DNA of 64,000 bases from Candidatus Krumholzibacteriota bacterium (lineage in GTDB: Bacteria; Krumholzibacteriota; Krumholzibacteriia; JAJRXK01), in contig JAJDAC010000016.1 in assembly GCA_029262065.1 (NCBI GenBank), positions 62,001 to 126,000 on the forward strand, in the 5' to 3' direction. Below the pieces are notes generated by a model. It did no database searches and had not been told where the DNA came from. It saw only the letters and a program-made list of their open reading frames with translations. The position numbers and the translations under genes are program-made. Positions 54,704 through 62,156 of the stretch are shown one piece after another (position 1 is the stretch's first letter; the number at the start of each line of letters is the position of its first letter).

Positions 54704-55881
54704 TGACCGATCCCGTTACGCTGGGCGTCATCATCACGGTTGCGCTGATCGCGGCCGTGGTGGGTGTTCTGCTGTTCACGGGCGCTCCCGCCCGGCGACG
54801 GCCAGCCAAGGGCGATGCCGAGGCCTTCCACCGTCTGCTCCTGGGTCACCGTGACGAAGCCCGCCAGCTCATGACCGAGCTCGTGCGCGCGGGCGACGCC
54901 ACGCCCCAGGTCTATCTGCGGCTCGGCGTACTGCTGCGCGAAGAGGGGCAGCTCAAGCGCAGTCTCGCGCTTCACCAGGGTCTGTTGGCCCGGGATGGGC
55001 TGGAAGACGACGTTCGTCGCCTGACCGAACTCGCCGTGGCCGAAGACCTGCTGGCCATGGGTCGCAGTGAAGACGCAGCCTCGCGCCTGTCCGAACTCGA
55101 CAAACACCTGATCGATGAAGACGTCCTGGCCATGCACGCCGTGGCGTTGCACCGATTGGGCCGGCTGGACGACGCCGCCGATGTCCTCCTGCGGAGGGCC
55201 AAGCTGGGGAAGCAGCGTGAAGATCTGGAAGCGGCGCGTTACCTGGTGGAAATCGGACGCGAAGCACTTCGCAACGGTCAGCCCGACACCGCTGCTCGAC
55301 GCGCCCGCCAGGCGCGCAAATTGGCCGAGTGGACGGCTTCGTACGTGGTCGAAGGCGACAGTCTGTTGCAGAGGGGTGACGTGGGCAAGGCCATGGACGT
55401 CTGGCGCGAGGGCCTGCGACACGCGGGCGACAATCGAGCGACGCTGCTGCCACGTCTGGTAGAAGGCGCCTTCCAGACCGGCAAGCTCGAAAGCCTGGTG
55501 GAGGAGCTGGAGACCATGCGCGACGAACATCCCGATGATCCCGCCCTCTGGAAAGCGGTGGCCGACCTTCGCCTTCGTCGCGGCGACATCGAACCCTTCT
55601 TCGTGCTGATCGAGGACCCGCCGCATCCCGGGGCCGCCGATCTGGCCGCCTGGGCCGGTTGGTTGAGGCACCTGAGCGTCGGCGATCCCGCGCATCTTCG
55701 TCGTCTGTTGGGAGAGATGCCGGACAGCTTCGGTCCCACGCAGTGGGTATGCTCGTCGTGCCACGAAACCGACGCCGAGCCCCGATTGGCGTGCATGAAC
55801 TGCGGCGCGTTGGCCGATCTGAACGCGGTACCGGCCCTGACACCGGCGCGACGACGCATTGCGTCGGGGAGTTCGATGTGA
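54703..55881 (+). CDS. lapB: LapB-like TPR protein with rubredoxin-type zinc ribbon
   Basis: A 392-residue protein from ATG 54703 (a GTG one codon earlier is possible). An N-terminal transmembrane helix (about 5-26) is followed by helical TPR-like repeats (40-340), and the C-terminus carries CSSCHETDAEPRLACMNCGAL, a two-CxxC zinc ribbon as in LapB/YciM. LapB recruits the FtsH protease to LpxC to balance lipopolysaccharide with phospholipid synthesis in enterobacteria. Presence of the LapA partner strengthens the call. Whether it acts on LpxC here is inference. It overlaps the SPOR-protein start by GTGA. Confidence 0.85.
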   Translation: MTDPVTLGVIITVALIAAVVGVLLFTGAPARRRPAKGDAEAFHRLLLGHRDEARQLMTELVRAGDATPQVYLRLGVLLREEGQLKRSLALHQGLLARDGLEDDVRRLTELAVAEDLLAMGRSEDAASRLSELDKHLIDEDVLAMHAVALHRLGRLDDAADVLLRRAKLGKQREDLEAARYLVEIGREALRNGQPDTAARRARQARKLAEWTASYVVEGDSLLQRGDVGKAMDVWREGLRHAGDNRATLLPRLVEGAFQTGKLESLVEELETMRDEHPDDPALWKAVADLRLRRGDIEPFFVLIEDPPHPGAADLAAWAGWLRHLSVGDPAHLRRLLGEMPDSFGPTQWVCSSCHETDAEPRLACMNCGALADLNAVPALTPARRRIASGSSM

Positions 55882-56933
55882 AGCGCATCGTTCTTCCCGT
55901 GGCGGTTTCAGTCTTGGCCCTGGCGCTGGCGGCCACCCAACTCATCGGCGCGGATGATCTTCTTTTGCGCGTTCGTCAGCTGAAGACCGAAACGCAGTAC
56001 GATCTTGCGCTTTCGTTGCTGGACGAGACGCCGCCGGCCAAGGCGGACCTCAGCGACGAGTATGCGTGGCTACAAGCCCAACTCACACCCGACCCCGATC
56101 GGTTCGATCGCCTGGTCGAGCGTCTGGTCGAGGACCACGACGTGCTGGAGGCCGCGGTCCAGGAACGCAGCCTGGCGCGGGCACGCGAGGCTTTTGCCCG
56201 CGGTCGATACCGGGGCACGCTGGAAGGGCTCGCGGCGTTGCCCGCCAACGCACGCGGTGACGATTCCGAGATACCCCTCTTCGAATCCATGGCCTCGATC
56301 GCGGTGGGAGACGCCGCCACCGCCCGTGACGGATTGCAGTCGATCGATGCGTCCAGTCCGCACTATGCTTCGGCGCAGGCGTTGTTGGCGCATCTTTCGG
56401 TGAAGACCCAGCGGCCTAAGGACGCCATGGAGCACGCGCGTCGCGCTCTGAAATCCGGCAACGACGATGTCGACGCCCAGGCTCTGTACTCGCTGATCCA
56501 GGGTGCCCGCAGTCTCGGCCTGGAGTCGGACGCGAGTCGCGCCCGGGCGGAATTGCTCGAGCGGTTCCCGCGTAGCGTGGAGGCGGGTCACGAGCGCGTC
56601 GGAACCGTTTCGCCGGCCAGTCCATCTGCGTCGGTCGATAGCACCCGCGTGGTCGAAGAGGAAGCCGCGGGCACGCGCAATGAATTCGCTCTGCAGTTTG
56701 GCGCATTCCATGATCGTGCGTTGGCTCTGAAGTTGGTCGAAAAGCTCAGCCGGAATCCCGCGGCGAATATCGCCACCCTGCGCATCGAGACCGACCGTTC
56801 GGCTTCGCCCACCTGGTACCGGGTGATTGGAGGTCGATACCAGACCCGGCGCACGGTCGAGGAATCGCGCGACCGACTCCGGGAGGCCGGCATCGATACC
56901 ATGGTGCTTCAGCCGGGCCGTGGTGGTCGATGA
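55878..56933 (+). CDS. SPOR-domain protein with helical repeats
   Basis: A 351-residue protein from GTG 55878, overlapping the lapB stop. A signal sequence or anchor spans about 3-24. The middle is helical and TPR-like (ARGRYRGTLEGLAALP, AQALLAHLSVKTQRPKDAMEHARRAL broken as AQALLAHLSVK and DAMEHARRAL). The last 75 residues form a SPOR domain: FALQFGAFHDRALALKL, WYRVIGGRYQTRRTVEE, and the closing strand. SPOR domains bind denuded glycan strands at division sites, so it is probably an envelope or division-related protein. It overlaps mutS (ATGA). Confidence 0.87.
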   Translation: MKRIVLPVAVSVLALALAATQLIGADDLLLRVRQLKTETQYDLALSLLDETPPAKADLSDEYAWLQAQLTPDPDRFDRLVERLVEDHDVLEAAVQERSLARAREAFARGRYRGTLEGLAALPANARGDDSEIPLFESMASIAVGDAATARDGLQSIDASSPHYASAQALLAHLSVKTQRPKDAMEHARRALKSGNDDVDAQALYSLIQGARSLGLESDASRARAELLERFPRSVEAGHERVGTVSPASPSASVDSTRVVEEEAAGTRNEFALQFGAFHDRALALKLVEKLSRNPAANIATLRIETDRSASPTWYRVIGGRYQTRRTVEESRDRLREAGIDTMVLQPGRGGR

Positions 56934-59566
56934 GCCGCGGCAAGAACAAGAACGGCCACACGCCCATGATGGTCCAATACCTGGGCATCAAGGCACAACA
57001 TCCCGACTCCATCCTGCTGTTCCGGATGGGCGACTTCTACGAAACCTTCTACGAAGACGCCGAGACCGTGGCCGGTTTGCTGGGCATCACGCTCACGAGT
57101 CGCGAGAAGAAGGGTGACCGTCCCATTCCCCTGGCCGGCATTCCGTACCACGCGTTGGACAACTACATGGGCAAGCTCATGACCGCGGGTTGCACCGTGG
57201 CTATTTGTGAGCAGGTCGAAGACCCGGCGCAGGCCAAGGGCCTGGTGCGTCGCGAAGTGGTGGAAGTTCTTTCGCCGGGAACGGTGAGCCATCCGGGTCT
57301 TTTGCCCGGTGACGACAGTGTGTTCCTGCTAGCGCTGGCGCCCGTGACCGACGACGCCGCCGGCCGCAATGACATCTGGGGCTACGCGTTGCTCGACGGA
57401 ACCACCGGAGAGTTCCGTTGCGGCGAAACCCCCGGCCGTGATGTGGCGGGGATGGTACGACGATCCGACGTGACCGAAGTGGTCGTCCCCGAGGGTCACG
57501 AGCGAGCCCTGGATCTGGCCACGCAGGCCGGCGCGAACACGTTGACCGAGGGTTCGGCGCTCTTGTTCGAGAGCGACTTCGCGCGCCAGGTGTTGTGCGA
57601 TCACTTCGCGCTACAGGGGCTGGAGGGATTGGGCCTGGCCGATTTTCCCGCGGCCGCCTGCGCGGCGGGCGCGGCCTTGCGGTACCTACACGATCGGCAA
57701 CGACGCAAACCGCTGCACGTTCGCGAACTGCAGGTGGACCGGACCGGCGATGTACTGTTGCTCGACCGCGAAACGGTGTCCCACCTCGAGCTGTTCGAAG
57801 GAGCGCGAGGCGAGAAGGACACCACGGTCTTCCATCACCTGAATACGACCCGTACGCCGATGGGGCGCCGCAGCCTGGCGCGCTGGTTGCGTGCGCCGCT
57901 GTGCGACGCCACGGCCATCATAGGTCGTCAGGACGCCGTGGCGTGGTTTTTCGATCGTCCCGCCATGCTCGCCGCCGCGCGCGATGCATTGCGTGGCATG
58001 GGCGACCTCGAACGAGGCTGCGGTCGCATTGCCACCGGTCGCGCCAGCCCCGCCGAGCTGGCGTCGCTGCGCCAGGGCTTCTCGCGCCTGAATGATCTGG
58101 TAGCCGCCCTTGAGTCGCCGGCGCCCGCGAGCGCCGAAGCGGTGCGCGACGTGGCTCCCCGTGTGTTCGAGTTGGTGCGCCCGCTGCAACGCCTCGTGGA
58201 TCAGCCACCGACACATCTGCGTACGGGCGGCATCTTCCGTACCGGCGGCGACGATGAACTCGATCGGTTGCACGAGCTGACGCGCGGCGGCAAGCAGTGG
58301 ATCGCTACCTACCAGGAGAACGAGCGGCAACGCACCGGAATCGGCTCGCTCAAGGTGGGGTACAACCGCGTGTTCGGCTACTACCTCGAAGTAACCAATC
58401 CCCATCTGAGCAAGGTTCCCGACGACTACCAGGAAAAGCAGACCCTCGCCAACGCACGCCGATTCATCACGCCAAGCCTGAAGGAACGGGAACAGCAGAT
58501 CCTGCGGGCCGAAGAAGATCAGGTCACGCGCGAAGCGGAGCTGTTCGCGGCGTTGCTCGATGAAATGCAACAAACCCTGCCCGAACTCGATGCGGCGACT
58601 GGCGCCATCGCCACGCTCGACGCCCTGGCGTCATTGGCTGACGTGGCGCGTGCGCGCGGGTACGTGCGCCCGGTGGTCGACGAAGGGTTGCAACTGGAAG
58701 TGGTCGAAGGTCGGCATCCGGTGGTGGAACGCATCGCCCGCGATCCATTCGTACCCAACGACCTTTCGTTGGCGCCTGACTCGGCTCAACTCCTGTTGCT
58801 GACCGGGCCAAACATGGGGGGCAAGTCGACCTATCTGCGACAAACGGCCTTGCTGGTGGTGTTGGCCCAGATGGGGAGTTTCGTACCGGCCGCAAGCGCC
58901 AGGGTGGGCGTGGTCGACCGCCTGTTCACGCGCGTTGGCGCCTCGGACAACCTGGCGCGTGGCCAGAGCACGTTCCTGGTCGAGATGGCGGAGACCGCGA
59001 ACATCCTGCGTAACGCGACCAATCGCAGCCTGGTGATCCTGGACGAGGTCGGGCGGGGGACGTCCACCGACGACGGCCTGGCCCTGGCCTGGGCCATCAC
59101 CGAGTATCTGCACGATGGGCCCACGCGGCCGAAAACACTGTTCGCGACCCACTTCCACCAACTGACCGGTTTGGCCGACCGGCTCGAGCACCTACGGAAC
59201 ATCCAGATGGAAGTGCGAGAGGTGAAGGGAACCATCGTCTTCCTGCATCGCGTCGTCGCAGGCGCGGCCGATCGCAGCTACGGCGTCCACGTCGCCGAAC
59301 TTGCCGGCGTACCGCAGCCGGTCCTGGTGCGTGCGCGGCAGATCATGGCCGATCGCGGTGAAGAAGCGACGGGCCAGGTCGTCGGCCGTGCCGCGGCGCA
59401 GGCGGCGGCCGGAGCGAGCAGCGCCCATGACCAGCTGGGGTTGTTTGCCGGCGCCACCGAACACGAGGTGATCGATCGCCTGCGGGCAATCGACATCGAT
59501 CAGATGCGCCCGGTCGAGGCGCTGCAACTGCTGGCCGATCTTGCCGATCGCGTCCGGCACCGCTAG
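56930..59566 (+). CDS. mutS: DNA mismatch repair protein MutS
   Basis: The protein has 878 residues from ATG 56930, overlapping the SPOR gene. The mismatch-binding domain I has the Phe-X-Glu motif in RMGDFYETFYEDAE. The connector, lever and clamp follow; the ATPase domain has Walker A GPNMGGKST with Lys632, LDEVGRGTSTDDGLALA and ATHFHQLT. The C-terminal tail carries a short helix for tetramerisation. MutS recognises mismatches and recruits MutL, whose gene begins about 2.6 kb downstream, separated by a sensor gene. Length and motifs are standard for MutS1. Confidence 0.98.
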   Translation: MSRGKNKNGHTPMMVQYLGIKAQHPDSILLFRMGDFYETFYEDAETVAGLLGITLTSREKKGDRPIPLAGIPYHALDNYMGKLMTAGCTVAICEQVEDPAQAKGLVRREVVEVLSPGTVSHPGLLPGDDSVFLLALAPVTDDAAGRNDIWGYALLDGTTGEFRCGETPGRDVAGMVRRSDVTEVVVPEGHERALDLATQAGANTLTEGSALLFESDFARQVLCDHFALQGLEGLGLADFPAAACAAGAALRYLHDRQRRKPLHVRELQVDRTGDVLLLDRETVSHLELFEGARGEKDTTVFHHLNTTRTPMGRRSLARWLRAPLCDATAIIGRQDAVAWFFDRPAMLAAARDALRGMGDLERGCGRIATGRASPAELASLRQGFSRLNDLVAALESPAPASAEAVRDVAPRVFELVRPLQRLVDQPPTHLRTGGIFRTGGDDELDRLHELTRGGKQWIATYQENERQRTGIGSLKVGYNRVFGYYLEVTNPHLSKVPDDYQEKQTLANARRFITPSLKEREQQILRAEEDQVTREAELFAALLDEMQQTLPELDAATGAIATLDALASLADVARARGYVRPVVDEGLQLEVVEGRHPVVERIARDPFVPNDLSLAPDSAQLLLLTGPNMGGKSTYLRQTALLVVLAQMGSFVPAASARVGVVDRLFTRVGASDNLARGQSTFLVEMAETANILRNATNRSLVILDEVGRGTSTDDGLALAWAITEYLHDGPTRPKTLFATHFHQLTGLADRLEHLRNIQMEVREVKGTIVFLHRVVAGAADRSYGVHVAELAGVPQPVLVRARQIMADRGEEATGQVVGRAAAQAAAGASSAHDQLGLFAGATEHEVIDRLRAIDIDQMRPVEALQLLADLADRVRHR

Positions 59567-59621
59567 GCCCTACCTGGCGCGATCGGTGCTTACCCGGACA
59601 GGGATGCTGGGCTGAATGCCT

Positions 59622-59743
59622 GGTTTCCTGGAAACCTCGGGTGGGACCATGTGTCCGACGTTCGTTCGACCGGCCGGTGATCGGATCCGGGCACGACCTC
59701 AGAACCCACCCCCAAGATGACTTCTATCTCGTTGTCATACAAT
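59622..59743 (+). promoter_or_regulatory. Intergenic region upstream of the GAF sensor gene
   Basis: The 221-base gap after mutS holds a perfect 6-base inverted repeat (GGTTTC-CTG-GAAACC, 59622-59636) without a T tract, so it is not a clear terminator, and a -10-like TACAAT at 59738-59743 with only a weak -35 upstream. No gene was recognised in it. Confidence 0.3.
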
Positions 59744-59787
59744 GATATGGAGTCTCAGGTCTACCGGCCCAGAAGAGCTGTTCCAAA

Positions 59788-62031
59788 TTGGTAGCGGAGC
59801 GGGGTGACACCTCGCCCATTCTGGTGGCATTGCTTGGAGCGGGGGAATCAGAAATCCCCGTTCTGGCCGAACTGCACCGGAACCGGCGAATAGAGATTGT
59901 TGGGATCTATGATTCCGACGAACACGCCGTAGGCCTTGAGCTGGCGGAGATTCTGGGCTTGCGCCACGGTAGCTCCTCGCGCCTTCTGGAAGAAATTGCC
60001 GCCTGCGAGCAGGTCGTTCTCCCCCGCGATCGCAATCGCTTCCAGGAAGAGATCGATTTCCTGCGCTCGCGGCGCACCCGCCTATTGACGCCCACCGAAG
60101 CTCTGGGCATGTACACCGTGGACAAGATGGTTGAAGCCACGTCGCGTCCGATGCCGCCGGTGGAGACCGAAGCCCGGGTGGCGCACCTCGAAGAAGCCCT
60201 GGGTTGGCTGGGACGAGCCCTCGACCGCGAGGACCTGCTGCGCGCGTTGTTGTCCATCGGGATCCAGGCGGTCGACGCCGACAACGGTTCGATTCAACTC
60301 GTGGATCCACTCACGCAGGAACTCTACGTCGCCTACGCCGAAGGACTGAGTGATCACACCGTGCGCACCAGTCGCCAACGTTTGGGCGAGGGTGTGGCCG
60401 GCAGCGTGGCCGCCACGCGTCGGGCGCGTCTGCTGCACGGCAACGAGTACTCACCGCATCATCGCGAGCGTCCCGATCTCTTGAGTGGAATCTCGGTACC
60501 GTTGGTGGCCCAGGACGAGCTGTTGGGCGTGCTGAACGTTTCGACCGAACTGGGTTCGAAACGACTTGAAGCGGGCGATCTGGAGATCATGAATCGGGTG
60601 TCCGAGCGCGTCAGCCCCGTACTTCGTCGATTGCTCGAAATCCAGGGGCTGCACGAACGGGCCCTGGTCGAAGACCTGCGGCGCGAACTCGATCGTCTCC
60701 TCCAGATGGACTTCCAACTGCTGGAACGATTGTCGCTCGCGCGCGATCTTCTTCAAGACCTCAGCAGCGCCCATTCGGCGAGCCTGGTCGTGCTGACCCC
60801 CGACGGGCCCGCGTTCCGGCTGTTGGGCGGCCGCGACGAAGATGGCAATCCCCGTATTGCGCCGGACATGGATCCCAGCCACGGAATTCTCGGCCAGGTG
60901 CTCCTGGGCCACGAACCGGTGATCATGGAAGAGAAGATCCGGCCGGCGGGGCAAAGGAAGATCCATCGTCACCTGACCCTGTATCTGCCCATGGGCGATC
61001 CCGAGGTGTTCTGCGTTTTCGTCGGCCACTTCGAGGGTCTGGCGGTGCTGTCGCATTTCCAACGCAACATGGACCGCGTGGTCGAAGTCATGACGCCCCG
61101 CCTGGGCGCTATTCTGGCGCAGGAGGAAACCGGCGCTCGCATGCGACGACTACGCGCGTTGGCCTCCGGACTCAGCGCGCTCGCGGCCGAGCCCACCATG
61201 TTGAGGGCCGAGACGGCGGCCGAAGTCTTCACGCGCCAGTCCGACGCCGACACCGTGGCGGTATGGCTCACGGGTAACGATGAGCCCACCGCCGTCCGGC
61301 GCAAAGGCAACGAGAGCGCAGCGGAGTACGAATCGCTTTGGCCGTTGGTGCGGGAACGGATCGACCAGAAGTCGCCGCAGCGGCTCAGGAACGTCGACCT
61401 CGAGGGAACCGCCCTCATGTCGGTGCTCATGATCGGTAGCCCCGGAGGTCCCGCGATCGCGGCCCTCAACCGTCGACCCGAAGGTCCGCTCGAGGAGTTG
61501 GGCTTTCGAGAGGAAGATGTCGAGGCCGCCCGACTGGTCCTGAATTCCCTGGCCGAGGTGGGCGGTGACGCGCCGGCCGGTCGCGCCTTGGCCTTGGCGG
61601 CCAGCGCCGATGAAGATGAGTTCGTCACGAATCGAGCCATCCTGAAGGACGCGGTCGAGCGGGAGCTGCAACGCGCGCAGCGGTACCACTTCGGGTTTTC
61701 GGTGACCGCGTTCGAGGTCCAGGTCCGCGAAAGCGATTGGGGTCGAATCGGCGACGCGCTGATGCATCGGGTCGATTCCACCAGCCGCGGTACGGACTGC
61801 GTACTGTGGCTCTCACCGGCTCGCTTTGCGGTGCTGGCCCCGGAAGAGGCCCGCGGCCAGAAGCGCCTGTCAAAACGCTTCCAGGCCCTGCTACGGGAAT
61901 TCCTGGACGAGGGCCTGGGCGAAGGCCGGGGATCGGTGCGGGCGGCCACCGGCACCTACCCCTACGATGCCGACACCGCCACCAGCCTTATCGATCACTG
62001 CCTGAACCAGCTCGACACGCCCACGGATTGA
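59788..62031 (+). CDS. Multidomain sensor: Rossmann-like, GAF domains and degenerate GGDEF
   Basis: The protein has 747 residues from TTG 59788; a GTG at 59824 is an alternative. Residues about 10-110 look like a Rossmann-type nucleotide fold (LVALLGAGESEIPVLAEL, then IVGIYDSDE). A GAF domain follows (about 125-290, GSIQLVDPLTQELYVAYA, GISVPLVAQDELLGVLNV), then a second, weaker GAF-like region (about 300-450). The C-terminal 150 residues have a GGDEF-type fold (ILKDAVERELQRAQRYHFGFSV broken as ILKDAVEREL and RYHFGFSVTAFEV), but the catalytic GGDEF is replaced by SPARF. It therefore probably binds or senses and does not make c-di-GMP. No transmembrane helix is seen. Its stop overlaps the mutL -35. 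Confidence 0.75.
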   Translation: MVAERGDTSPILVALLGAGESEIPVLAELHRNRRIEIVGIYDSDEHAVGLELAEILGLRHGSSSRLLEEIAACEQVVLPRDRNRFQEEIDFLRSRRTRLLTPTEALGMYTVDKMVEATSRPMPPVETEARVAHLEEALGWLGRALDREDLLRALLSIGIQAVDADNGSIQLVDPLTQELYVAYAEGLSDHTVRTSRQRLGEGVAGSVAATRRARLLHGNEYSPHHRERPDLLSGISVPLVAQDELLGVLNVSTELGSKRLEAGDLEIMNRVSERVSPVLRRLLEIQGLHERALVEDLRRELDRLLQMDFQLLERLSLARDLLQDLSSAHSASLVVLTPDGPAFRLLGGRDEDGNPRIAPDMDPSHGILGQVLLGHEPVIMEEKIRPAGQRKIHRHLTLYLPMGDPEVFCVFVGHFEGLAVLSHFQRNMDRVVEVMTPRLGAILAQEETGARMRRLRALASGLSALAAEPTMLRAETAAEVFTRQSDADTVAVWLTGNDEPTAVRRKGNESAAEYESLWPLVRERIDQKSPQRLRNVDLEGTALMSVLMIGSPGGPAIAALNRRPEGPLEELGFREEDVEAARLVLNSLAEVGGDAPAGRALALAASADEDEFVTNRAILKDAVERELQRAQRYHFGFSVTAFEVQVRESDWGRIGDALMHRVDSTSRGTDCVLWLSPARFAVLAPEEARGQKRLSKRFQALLREFLDEGLGEGRGSVRAATGTYPYDADTATSLIDHCLNQLDTPTD

Positions 62032-62056
62032 CACAAGCCGGGGGGCCGCTTAGTGT
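62028..62056 (+). promoter_or_regulatory. mutL promoter, -35 overlapping the upstream stop
   Basis: TTGACA (62028-62033), a 17-base spacer and TAGTGT (62051-62056). The stop TGA of the sensor gene (62029-62031) lies inside the -35, as with purC and rpsA. Confidence 0.6.
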
Positions 62057-62156
62057 GCCCGCAGGCGGATCGGGGTCGTTCCCGCCTTCGGCCTAAACCG
62101 GCAACTACCAATTCTTCCAGGCATTAGAGCAGGCGCCTACAGTGGTCTGTGATCTC

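Noticed and set aside
53605-55764. Minus-strand open frame of 719 codons opposite miaB, lapA and lapB
   Set aside because: Same reason: it is a shadow of overlapping real genes with clear domains, and its translation is low-complexity without a motif.
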